DNA of 64,000 nucleotides, taken from NCBI GenBank assembly GCA_018907035.1, contig JACCIC010000364.1, positions 62,001-126,000 on the forward strand, given 5' to 3'. Of this stretch, positions 33,153-42,434 are shown in pieces. Every line of letters starts with the position of its first letter. Position 1 is the first letter of the stretch. Source of the DNA: Sycobia sp. Sy_11 (Eukaryota; Arthropoda; Insecta; Hymenoptera; Epichrysomallidae). The notes under the pieces were generated by a model, which saw nothing but the letters and a program-made list of their open reading frames with translations, was not told the DNA's origin and ran no database searches. The position numbers and the translations under genes are program-made.

Positions 33153-35967
33153 TTTTTTTTTGTGACGCGGGGAGAGGAAATCTTCTAAAGACACCTCTCT
33201 AAGAGAGGTAGTGTCGGATTCATGAAGCCTTTGCTCGCATGCCTACCGACTAAAACCCCTCCCCGCAGGGATTCCTACCCGGAGGTATCATTCCCTTTAC
33301 CTGTTGGGATAAAATATTATTAAACGAAACGGTGGAGGGGTTGGGGAGTAGGAGTGGGATGTGGATAGGGGAGGAATTGGTGAGTTTAGGAGCTCTGCCT
33401 TCTTGGGGGCAGAGGCTTATGTAAGAAAACGATGCACGGAGTGCCGGTAGTGGCTGATGGGGTTAGGGATCGCCGATCAAGTGGCAAGGCCTCCTGTAGC
33501 GATCCGTCGATTTAGAACGGATACTACGCAGGGATTGGATTCCTGAGTTTGGGTGCTGATTAATTGAATCTCTCAGATTTTTGGCGAATTTGTTCGCGTA
33601 GTCGTTGAGAGCAAGAAGGTTAGTTTCCTTACGTACTTGAGTGTTCCTTAAGTACCAAGGGGTGTTCAGGGAAGAGCGTAGCAGCCTCATGTAGGTGCCT
33701 TGGAGACGCTGAAGACTTTCTAAGGGGATGGACCCCCAGATGGGGATGGCGTATGTGGCAATGCTCCTGATGATGGCGGAGAAGGCTCTGGCCTTTGTTC
33801 TGGGTGACAGGGTTTTGCTATTGAAGAAAGGTTTGAGCTTTAAGAAGGCTTCTAGCATTTTGCTCCTGGTGAGGCGGAGGTGTTTGTTCCTGTCGAACGT
33901 CACCCCGAGGTATTTGACCGATTGGCTCCACGGGATGGAGGAGCCTTTGATCGTTCTTTTTGGAGGAGTGCGGTTTTTACGGGAGATGAAGATTGCACTG
34001 GACTTGCTCTCGTTGATGGAGAGTCTCCACCGTGAGTACCAGTTGATGACGTGTGGGAGAAATCTGTTTAGCCTTGAGGTGCTGTGGCAGATTGTTTTAG
34101 TGGCGTCTATGAGGGCAATATCGTCCGCGTAGAGTGCCGTGGTAATTGTATCGTGTATGGGAAGATCATGGCAGAAACAAGTAAAAAGTAGGGGGGAGAG
34201 CTTAGACCCTTGAGGGACGCCGGCTGAGATGGCCTTCGGAGCGGAAAGGGAGGTGCCTACCCTAACTCGAATAAATCGGTCTGATAGGAACGACTTTATT
34301 ATCCCGATCAAATAATGGGGGATGTGATTGGCAATGAGCTTGAAGACGAGCGCGTCATGCCATACCCTGTCGAAGGCTCGCTGGACGTCTAACAGTCGCA
34401 TCGTTTTTTGCAGCCGTCTGTTCGTGTTGTCAGCAATGAGTTCCCTAACTCTGAGAAGTTGGTGACAGGTGCTGTGCCCTGTGCGGAACCCATGCTGACA
34501 GTCAGATATGAGGTTTTTTCTGGTGACCGAGGTGGAGAGGCGTTTTAGGATAACGCTTTCGGCCACTTTGCTTAGGGAGTTTAGAAGACTGATTGGACGA
34601 TAGCTTACGGGGTCGTTGAGGGGCTTCCCGGCTTTTGGAAGACAGACCACTATGGCTGTTTTCCAGGCCTTGGGAAAGTAATTTTGTCTCATCATTGCGT
34701 TTACGATATTGCAGATGGACATGATGTGTTTGTGGGGAAGGATTTTTAGTGTGTTGTTATTGATTTTGTCAGCACCCTGGGCTTTCTTATTTTGAAGACT
34801 GCGAATGATGTCGCGTATCTCTTTGGGGGAGGTAGGGGTGATGCCCCTGTTTGAAGGGAGGAAGTGGTGAGCTATCTGGGTGACATGCTCATGAAAGCGT
34901 GAGAGTTCAGGTGCGCTGGGTAGAGGTGAACACTGATTTCTGAGAGATGATGCGAAGATCTCGGCCTTTTCTTCAGCGAGTGAGATGGTTTGGCCATTTT
35001 GCTCGAGTGGTGGATGGCAGGGGCGACTGCCTCGTATATATTTTATCACCTTCCAGACGTTTTTGGGGTGAGTTTCAGCTTCAGTGATGAAATCGTTGAA
35101 GCGGCTGTTTCTTAGCTCGTTTATCCGAGAGTGGATGTCCCTTTGTAAGGAGTTGAGTTGGGTTTTAAGAAGTCGAGTTCTAAGATGTTGCCATTTCTTC
35201 CGGATTCTATTCTTTTGCTTAATTAGCTTCAAAATACCGTCAGGGAGGTTATTATTAGTGCCCTGGGGAGGGCGGGGGAATGTAGCGATTCTAACAGCGT
35301 GGGTAATGTCATTAGATAGGGAGGTGATCTCTTCCTCGATTTGAGAGATCGATAATATGGGTCTGCATCGAAAGGTTGATGTCTCTAGGTTGAATTTGAG
35401 ATGTAGCCAGTCGATATGTTCTGTGTGTGACGGGAGAGAAATGTGTGATGCATGGAAGGCGAGGATCACCGGGCTGTGGTCTGAGCTCAGTGCACAGATA
35501 ACCCGGGGGTCGCTTAGGGGTGTGATATTTTTGGTGAGAAAAATATCGAGAATGTCTGGTGGGTGTTTTGGGGAGCCCGGAAAGTGGGTAGGGGAGGGAG
35601 GAGCTTCCACTGTAAAAGCATCCCGAATTGTTTTTCTGAGGAGGGCGCGGCCGTTGCTGTTTCTGGAGCCGCAGCCCCAAGAGGGGTGCTTAGCATTTAG
35701 ATCCCCGGCGATGATTGTGGGGGTGTTGCTGCTGAGAAGCAAAGCAAGATCTTTAAAGTTGTTTTGGAGTTGTGGAGTGTTATAGCATGCAATTTCCCTC
35801 AAAGGACCTTTTTGGAAGGAAATTTCAATCCCTATTGTCTCGCAGATGGATGTAGTTGTAATTCCACGGTGGCTGTAGGATTTGTGGACGAGGATTGCCA
35901 CGCCCCCGCCGTTAGAGTGCTCTCTGTCCTTCCTATACGTGATGTAGTTTGGAAGGAAGAATTTGTG
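33153..35967 (-). mobile_element. Jockey-like non-LTR retrotransposon (5'-truncated), J2
   Basis: Minus-strand insertion with a T9 run at 33153-33161 (the poly(A) tail in sense) and an 11-bp duplication, TATAATAATTC at 33142-33152 versus TATAATCATTC at 35968-35978 (one mismatch), in Helitron H4. The uninterrupted site is visible at about 28070 in H3. The 5' end is truncated inside the endonuclease domain, as is typical of target-primed reverse transcription. Confidence 0.85.
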
Positions 35968-35976
35968 TATAATCAT
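33463..35976 (-). CDS. Jockey-like endonuclease/reverse transcriptase (ORF2)
   Basis: An open frame of 837 codons. Residues 1-190 are an APE-type endonuclease lacking its N-terminus (GDLNAKHPSWG and the later SSDHSPVIL catalytic Asp/His segment). The reverse transcriptase spans about 430-680, with LDVQRAFDRVWHD, AGVPQGSKLSPLLF (about 586) and the catalytic YADD at about 616-619. A C-terminal part follows to the stop at 33463. The enzyme nicks target DNA and copies element RNA onto it. The apparent ATG (35974-35976) lies inside the target-site duplication, so it is not the element's own start. The intact frame implies recent insertion. Confidence 0.85.
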   Translation of the reverse strand: MIIHKFFLPNYITYRKDREHSNGGGVAILVHKSYSHRGITTTSICETIGIEISFQKGPLREIACYNTPQLQNNFKDLALLLSSNTPTIIAGDLNAKHPSWGCGSRNSNGRALLRKTIRDAFTVEAPPSPTHFPGSPKHPPDILDIFLTKNITPLSDPRVICALSSDHSPVILAFHASHISLPSHTEHIDWLHLKFNLETSTFRCRPILSISQIEEEITSLSNDITHAVRIATFPRPPQGTNNNLPDGILKLIKQKNRIRKKWQHLRTRLLKTQLNSLQRDIHSRINELRNSRFNDFITEAETHPKNVWKVIKYIRGSRPCHPPLEQNGQTISLAEEKAEIFASSLRNQCSPLPSAPELSRFHEHVTQIAHHFLPSNRGITPTSPKEIRDIIRSLQNKKAQGADKINNNTLKILPHKHIMSICNIVNAMMRQNYFPKAWKTAIVVCLPKAGKPLNDPVSYRPISLLNSLSKVAESVILKRLSTSVTRKNLISDCQHGFRTGHSTCHQLLRVRELIADNTNRRLQKTMRLLDVQRAFDRVWHDALVFKLIANHIPHYLIGIIKSFLSDRFIRVRVGTSLSAPKAISAGVPQGSKLSPLLFTCFCHDLPIHDTITTALYADDIALIDATKTICHSTSRLNRFLPHVINWYSRWRLSINESKSSAIFISRKNRTPPKRTIKGSSIPWSQSVKYLGVTFDRNKHLRLTRSKMLEAFLKLKPFFNSKTLSPRTKARAFSAIIRSIATYAIPIWGSIPLESLQRLQGTYMRLLRSSLNTPWYLRNTQVRKETNLLALNDYANKFAKNLRDSINQHPNSGIQSLRSIRSKSTDRYRRPCHLIGDP

Positions 35977-36254
35977 TCATCTGAGTTGACCTGGTAATAT
36001 AACTTTAAGCGAACTGCTTTGAGTTGATATTCGTGATTCAAGACGCCATCTAGTGGCCGCTGGTGATTCTGACTGCTAAAACCGTGAACTTAATTTATTA
36101 ATTAAAGCAAAATGATTTTCAATAAAAACATAGACTATGTCCTTCCCAAGATAATATAGAATCTATATATCCAATTTCAGAATAAGCGGTTCAGTAGTTT
36201 TTTCGATTATTGTGTACGAACAAAAACATGCTTTGTCTTCATAAATTAGTATGA

Positions 36255-36449
36255 TAAGATATTATATGATATGATATAATATGATATGATATGATTATTC
36301 TGCTTCATTTCATCATAAACAGTGCATCTGACTATTTCAATGATCCGATTTTTGATTTCGTTATATGATATTTTATATTAAGTTTTTAAAGAATACATAT
36401 AAGAATTATAAGTTGTATATTTGTTAATATGCTAAGAACATATATTATT
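36255..36449. other. Short AT-rich spacer
   Basis: A run of ATGAT-type pentamers at 36250-36295 and unremarkable AT-rich DNA up to SINE copy 4. Confidence 0.5.
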
Positions 36450-36638
36450 CTCGGTGGCTAGAGCGAAGCACTAGTAACTTGATGATCTGAGTTCAAATCC
36501 CGATCTCGGCCAACTGACACAAGCATCGCTGTAATAATTTACATGTGCTTTGTTTACAAACACATCATAAACCTCCGTCGCTGATTAGCACCGGTATTTG
36601 TTAGTATAAATAGAAGGATGTTAAATAGCATCAAAAAA
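36450..36638 (+). mobile_element. tRNA-derived SINE, copy 4
   Basis: Starts inside the tRNA-like head (GGTGGCTAGAGCGAAGC) and lacks about 13 bp relative to copy 1. Keeps a box-B-like GAGTTCAAATCCC, the TTACATGTGCTTTGTTTAC block, the GCTGATTAGCACCGGTATTTG block and an A6 tail. An imperfect duplication (ACATATATTATT before, ACATATTATT after) may be the TSD. Confidence 0.75.
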
Positions 36639-36649
36639 TACATATTATT

Positions 36650-38590
36650 ATGTTTCCGTTTATCACAATCAGTAAGGCATCTGACTATATGAGTGAACTG
36701 ATTTATAATTTAATTATAGAATATTTTTTGTTAATATATTAAAATCATGTCTATTTAACAGTAATTTTAATTAAATAAAAATTCTATGCTTTCTATTTTT
36801 TTTAATTTCTATTTGAAAATAACTTGTAAACTTATTGTTTATTTTTTATGTTATTATTTAAAATGATATACGTATAAGTAAATCTGGTATTTAGAATATT
36901 TTATTAATAATTATATTTGAAACTATTAACTATATTATTAAAAAAGCATAACATGAAATAATTAAAATTACTTAAATATACTTTAAGCTATACCACAGGA
37001 TATGAAGAAATGATAAATAATTTTTTTCATTGATTGAAAATTCAAAATCTCAATTGAAAAGTAAATAGCGTAGCGGCCGCGCCATACCGACGATTCTCAA
37101 ACTTGCCTTCGTGGCGATACCACGCTACTTGATATTTGAATTCCTTTTTTTTAAATAATTCTTTCAATATACTCTGTATTCTATTAATCTGGCTTCGCAA
37201 TTTGTCTATAATTTTTTACATTCTCTAATATTATTTTAATTGTATTTATGTATTCTTTTCTATCTGTTGCTACTGTAACATTGCCTTTGTTCATATTTTC
37301 GAATATAATATTTATGTGATCCTTTAAGAAAATCATCGCTCGTTGGAATTTATGTATGATATTACTATTTAAATAATTATGAAATTAATTTTATTTTTTA
37401 AAATTATTTATTGCTTTGATTAATGAATTTCTACATTTTCTCTTAATATCATTATTAAAACTAATTATACTACTTTCAGGCTGACTCTTATTATATTATT
37501 ATAGTATATTATTTTATTTTATTAAGACCGTAAGCTCGATAAAAATATTTATTAATTTAATTCACAAAATTCGTCCAAATTATAATTCATAATTTAGCAG
37601 ACTAATTTTAATAGAGTTTATATTTGCAATACTTTAACAGTTTAGAGAAGTGCGCATAGGCATAATCGCGGATATACGTAGAGTATTTTTACAAATATGT
37701 ATGCATCCAACTGATAGAGATTTTTTGCATTATAGTACAATAATGATGGGCATATTTAAATTTTTTGTTACTCTAGATTAGCCTTTGGTGTTTGTAGCAG
37801 TCCATTAAGTTTTTGTGCCGTCATGAATATTCATTCATCAAAAAAATTAAATTGATTTCAGGAGAATGGAATTTCTAACGTAGTTTTTACGTATAATTAT
37901 GTCACGTTCAAGTAATCATGTCAAGTTCAAATGATATGAATGAATTGAATTACGTTCTATGTAATGCAGAAACTGTGATAAAGTTAACTAAATTTGATTT
38001 ACGGGGATAGAAATATACGAATTCAGAAAACATTTTCTAGTTTGTTTTTTATATCGTAATTTGTTTAATTTTTTATTATAATTCAATTTATTTCCGGAGA
38101 TACTAATTTTTATTGGGTAACGATTCCAGTTTTCTATCAGATTTTTATATTATTTTAAGTAAAAGTATACAAAAGTGTATGTTTATTGTATATTTGAGAC
38201 TTGTTGACCGTACGACAATGAGTTTACTGTCGTCTAATAAAGTCTAAGAAAATTGAAAATTCTATAGAACACAATCTGGCATAAAGATTTTCAGAATAGT
38301 GATCCATTAACCGATGATTTTTATTCGTATGAAAAGATCAACGTGAGAGTTGGACGTAAGTAACTTATCGAGCATCATCAAGTTCTTTTACGCATAACCG
38401 ATAATTGAATGTAAGCATCAGTACTTTATTCAAGTCTTGATTTTATTTTTCAAATACATTTTAATTTAATTTTAATAATATTTGAAATTATTTATTTGTT
38501 TTCTTTTTTTCTATTTAAAGTTTTTAAAAAAATATCACAATTGGCAAATGTGACAGGGCATAGGAATTTATACTCATGTGAATTATTTAA
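36650..38590. other. AT-rich DNA, no gene recognised
   Basis: A GC-richer 60-bp patch with GCGGCCGC at about 37070-37130 is bounded by related GTAGCG / CCACGCTAC sequence in inverted sense. Otherwise no structure beyond AT-rich runs. Confidence 0.5.
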
Positions 38591-39130
38591 CAGTTTTATT
38601 TGAAAGTGAAAATAGAACAGTTAAAAATGAGAACTGTATTACGCATTGCATGTACGAAGCCTTTAAGGCTGTTTAGCATTTTTGATAATTCAGAAGAAGC
38701 CTTAGGTACAAACAAATTTATCGTTTACGGAAGTTTATTGTCTAAGCGGGACGACTTTAAAAGTATTATGATGGTATTATATATATTCTAATTGATAAGG
38801 TATCCGAAGAAGTAGTGTAACAAGAATACGAAGCAACAGATGAATATAATACAAAGTTTATAGGAGTAAAATATGATTATGAAGGACTGATATATGTAAA
38901 AATAAATAATAAGCCGAAAGTAACAATAGTACATTGTATACTCGCTTGGCTCCGGCGGAAAATATACTCTCGTCGGAAAACGCCTATTTTGCTCTCTTAT
39001 GTCACATACTATTTTCCCATACGAGGGCGCTTTTTCGTTCTCAAGAAATACACAAAAAACTGAATGGCAAACTTACAGAATTAAACAATGTAAAATCCCC
39101 GTCCTCATGTGTTAATCATGCTTAGATAGA
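38591..39130 (+). other. Weak coding-like remnants
   Basis: Frames at 38600-38791, about 38790-38935 and 38934-39125 give short peptides with plausible composition (for example EVV.QEYEATDEYNTKFIG and LAPAENILSSENAYFALL) but no recognised family. They may be pieces of a decayed mobile element. The segment at 38936-39010 (GGAAAATA..TATTTTGCTC) weakly resembles 51330-51470 on the far side of the Polinton. Confidence 0.25.
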
Positions 39131-39368
39131 GCGAGTAGGTATAATATCTAATGGTCCAGATGATACTGTCTTCGAAATAAGTTGCCCTAACATAAAATGT
39201 AATTCGTTGGGTTAAAAAAATATAATATTATCGGTTTTCTCTTCAGGTTATTCCTGCAATTTATTTGAATTTCATAACATTAAATTCAATTGTTTCGTCT
39301 TATTTGAAAATTGATTAAGTATGTTAAGAAGAGATGTTGTATCGGGAAGTAGGAGTGTAGGGGCGAAT

Positions 39369-39398
39369 CCTCCGCCGGAGGTTGGGGGCGGAGCCCCC
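39369..39398. other. Two adjacent GC-rich hairpins
   Basis: CCTCCGCCGGAGG (39369-39381) and GGGGGCGGAGCCCCC (39384-39398) are each near-perfect inverted repeats and stand out in AT-rich DNA, 32 bp left of the Polinton TSD. They lie outside the transposon by the TSD criterion. Function unknown. Confidence 0.6.
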
Positions 39399-39435
39399 TC
39401 CATTTTCTAAAAATATATAAGACTAATCAATTGAA

Positions 39436-39577
39436 AGTAGATAGGCTATAGGCATTCTAGCACATAGGCATTCTGGCACACCTCCCCCCCTTAAAAAGTG
39501 TGCTATGCCCCCAACTAGGTCACGGGGGACATAGCACACATTAAACGCGAGTATACTTTGGGTTCTGTACTCGAGGC
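39436..39577 (+). repeat. Polinton left terminal inverted repeat
   Basis: About 142 bp, almost identical to the reverse complement of 50825-50967. It contains a long internal hairpin: GTGTGCTATGCCCCC pairs with GGGGGACATAGCACAC around AACTAGGTCAC (about 39498-39539). Polinton ends are where integrase acts and, by analogy with protein-primed viruses, where replication would begin. Confidence 0.9.
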
Positions 39578-40640
39578 GAGGGATGGAGCATTTTTCATTG
39601 TCAGTCCCACGCTTTGTATCTTCACGATTTCGACAGAGTATAATATCGATGGGAATGGAAAAGGAAGTGACTATGTAAAACCAACATAAAGGTATTCTTA
39701 TTTTAAAAATTTTCCACTTCTTGGAAGGAGCATGAGAGAGGGTCGGAGTAGAGGCCAAACACGTGCGCCTCTTTTCATTTAGTATACCGATTGAGGTTGA
39801 CCCAATCAATCAGTGTAATCCTCTTACCGTTGAGGATTAAGAATGACTCTTGTATAGCGAACACGTGGTTTAATACAATATATTGAAAACGAGAAATTTT
39901 CCTTTACACTCTCACGATCTGTATCTGCTCAATACTGTTTTTTTCAGCTGAGTAAAATAGAGATGGGAATGGAAACGGAGTGACTGTGAAAACTTAGTAT
40001 GTAAGCACTCTATTTTTGAAAAGGTTGCGCCTTCTCGGAACGAGCATGAGAGAGAGGGTCGGAGTAGAGGCGAACACGTGCACCTCTTGCTTTACTGAAT
40101 GTGGTTAACTCATCAATCAGTATTTTCTCGTTTCCTTTGATGGCTATAAGAGAATATTATTATAGCAGCCGTATAGCACAGTACTATATAATGAAAGCCT
40201 GATATTTTTCTTTGTCGGTCCCACGCTTGGTTTCTTTTTTCGACTCCGTATAACGTATATGGGAATGGAAACGTGAAAACTTAGTATGTAAGCATTATAT
40301 TTTAGAAAAGGTTGCGCCTTCTCGGAACGAGCATGAGAGAGGGTCGGTGTAGAGTCCAAACATATGCGCCTCTTTTCATTTAGTATACCGATTGAGGTTG
40401 ACCCAATCAATCAGTGTAATCCTCTTACCGTTGAGGATTAAGAATGACTCTTGTATAGCGAACACCTGGTGAACATCAGGCCTCTAGCTCATATTATACG
40501 GATCGAGGTTGCCTCATTAATTAGTATAATCCGCTGACCGTCTATGGCTATGGGATGTGAAAGACCATTGTTGTAGCAACCACTATATACTGAAAGTGAG
40601 ATATTTTTCTTCTCGAATTTCACGATTTCGGTAGAGAGTA
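39578..40640. repeat. Polinton subterminal ~300-bp tandem repeats
   Basis: Three to four diverged units. Shared anchors: GGGAATGGAAA; GCATGAGAGAGGGTCGG (about 39729, 40045 and 40331); GAGGTTGACCCAATCAATCA (about 39792 and 40391, diverged at about 40100 and 40504); and GAGGATTAAGAATGACTC. The spacing is about 290-307 bp. Units 1 and 3 each hold TATACC with TCAGTG 29 bp downstream, i.e. a core-promoter-like pair. The array is only at the left end, next to the polymerase side. Confidence 0.8.
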
Positions 40641-40912
40641 AAATCAACGCGTTATTTCCCATTCATAGAAAGTTGTAAACGAAAAAGGAGGGACTGAATA
40701 TGAACTTTCGACCAATGAGGAATATTATACGCCTTAGGGAGGCTGAGAGGGAGGAGTTAACTAATTTTTTTGATCTTTCTGTAAGCTCTGGTGGTATAAG
40801 GGGAGGAGAAAAATTTTCTTCCTCCACCAATAAGGAAAATTTTGTGTCATCAATATGGAATTATTTTGACCAATAGAAAAGATTCTTCCTAAAGGCTAGG
40901 ACTAGAAAACTG

Positions 40913-40950
40913 CATAAAAGCGGAATCACGGATAGACTTTCCATCTCAGT
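40913..40950 (+). promoter_or_regulatory. Candidate promoter for left Polinton gene(s)
   Basis: CATAAAAG at 40913 and an arthropod initiator TCAGT at 40946-40950, 41 bp before the ATG of the 131-codon ORF. The TATA-to-initiator spacing (about 34) is slightly long. Confidence 0.5.
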
Positions 40951-40990
40951 CTGCTTTCATTTTCCGAAGAGTCTTTTCAAGAAGTTTAAA

Positions 40991-41386
40991 ATGAGAGTGG
41001 CTGTGAACGCCAGCACCAACGCCAGCACCAGCAGTCGGAACGGCAACGGCAACGGCAACAGTAAGAGCAACAGCACCAGCAGGTTAGTGGAGAAGGCTCC
41101 CCGCAACCGTCACAACCAAGGACGGTACAACAAGTCAATGGAATTGTTCGGGGAAGAGGTGGCGAGAAGCTCGAGAACAACATCGAGGCCAGTTACGCCG
41201 TGCCTCGAGAGATGCCGATCGCCGGACGTCAATCGTCGTCAAACTTCCGCTGACTGGAGGCGGATGCACCATAAACTGCTGCAGATGGCAGAAACCATGC
41301 TGCAGGCGTCCAAAATCGCCGAAATAATTGAAGAAATTGAAAAAAACGAGGAAAGAAAAGGTAAAAAATTTGAAAATAATAATTAA
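40991..41386 (+). CDS. Unknown 131-aa Polinton-left ORF
   Basis: Starts at the first ATG after the candidate promoter. The N-terminus is a low-complexity Asn/Ser/Thr/Gly stretch (residues 7-30, many AAC/AGC codons); the middle is Arg-rich and basic; the C-terminus (residues 85-131) is Met/Ile/Glu/Lys-rich and likely helical (LLQMAETMLQASKIAEIIEE). No family recognised. Its place between the terminal repeats and the polymerase suggests an early or terminal-protein-like role, but that is only a guess. It ends 114 bp before the mariner. It could instead be the N-terminal exon of the lost polymerase region. Confidence 0.55.
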   Translation: MRVAVNASTNASTSSRNGNGNGNSKSNSTSRLVEKAPRNRHNQGRYNKSMELFGEEVARSSRTTSRPVTPCLERCRSPDVNRRQTSADWRRMHHKLLQMAETMLQASKIAEIIEEIEKNEERKGKKFENNN

Positions 41387-41500
41387 ATTTAAATTTAATT
41401 TAATTTTAATAATATTATTGTATTTTTTTTTATTTTATTTTTATTAATTTAAATTTAATAATATTTAAAAATAAAAATTTATCTGCTTTGAAATAATCTA

Positions 41501-42434
41501 TTAGGAGTGTGAATAAGTCTTTCCCGTTTTTTGTAAGAGATGGCGCCACCAATACTGTGCGAGTATTCAATGGTTACATGTCATAATCAAAGCTTATTCA
41601 TATGTCAACAATTCCATACTAACACATTAGTTAAAATTTTTTCGCATCATAGATTTTTGATATCGTGAAAATGTCGAAATTTGATCCGAGTCGACGTCAT
41701 TTGCGGGAAGTTTCACTTTATTGGTTCAATTTGAAGAAATCTGCTGCCCAGACGCATCGATTGCTTCAGGAGGCTTTTGGAGAAGGTTGTGTCGATGATT
41801 TAAGTGTTCGCGGATGGTTTCGACGCTTCAAAAGCGGTGATTTCGACGTGGAAGACAAGGAGCGTTCCGGGCGGCCGCAAATCTTTGAAGATCGAGAATT
41901 GGCGACTTTGCTTGATGAAGATTCTTTTCAAACGCAAGAAGAACTTGCTGAAGCATTGGGAGTTGACCGAACAACCATTTCCAAGCGTTTGAAAGCCATG
42001 GGAATGATCCAAAAGCAAGGAAATCGGGTGCCGTACGAACTGAAGCTGAGAGACGTCGAACGGCGTTTTTTCACTTGCGAACAGCTGCTTCAGCGACATA
42101 AAAGAAAGAGTTTTCTGCATCGTATCGTGACTGGCGATGAAAAGTGGATACGTTACGATAATCCGAAGCGAAGAAAATCATGGGAACTACCCGGCCATGC
42201 ATCATCATCGACGGCCAAGCCAAATATTCATGGCGCCAAGCTCATGCTCTGTATATGGTGGGACCAGCTAGGTGTGGTTTACTATGAGCTTCTGAAACCG
42301 AATGAAAGGATCACAGGCGAGGTCTATCGATGACAATTGATGCGTTTGAGCCGCGCACTGCGAGAAAAACGGCCACAATACTCCGACAGGCACGACAAAG
42401 TTATTTTGCAAAATGACAATGCTCGCCCACATGG
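41501..42434 (+). mobile_element. Mariner M1, 3'-truncated, inside Polinton
   Basis: Begins at a TA (41499-41500) with the inverted-repeat start TTAGGAGTGTGAATAAGTC, then transposase from 41665. Sequence identity to mariner stops at about 42434, after the second catalytic-Asp region, where polymerase B sequence begins. The 3' third of the transposase and the right inverted repeat are gone. Confidence 0.85.
41665..42434 (+). pseudogene. Mariner transposase (truncated)
   Basis: A Tc1/mariner DDE transposase that would cut and paste the element. It has an N-terminal helix-turn-helix pair (VRGWFRRFKSGDFDVEDKER, RTTISKRLKAMG), the first catalytic Asp in VTGDEKWIRYDN (about 42133) and the second in ILQNDNARPH (about 42417). 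One in-frame TGA occurs at 42331-42333. The third catalytic Asp is missing because of the truncation. The reading frame after the TGA runs on uninterrupted into polymerase B. Otherwise well preserved, so the insertion is fairly young relative to the Polinton. Confidence 0.85.

Larger units (their letters stand above)
33003..36254 (-). mobile_element. Helitron 5'-part (H4) interrupted by jockey J2
   Basis: The segments 33003-33152 and 35979-36254 together align with 27945-28357 of Helitron H3. Its minus-strand 5' end is at 36254, TCATACTAATTTATGAAG. No 3' hairpin/CTAG is present to the left; similarity simply ends at about 33003 after a short (TA)n run. The split is explained by the jockey insertion between the two halves. 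Confidence 0.65.

Noticed and set aside
35357..35785. 142-codon plus-strand ORF
   Set aside because: Antisense of the jockey endonuclease domain.
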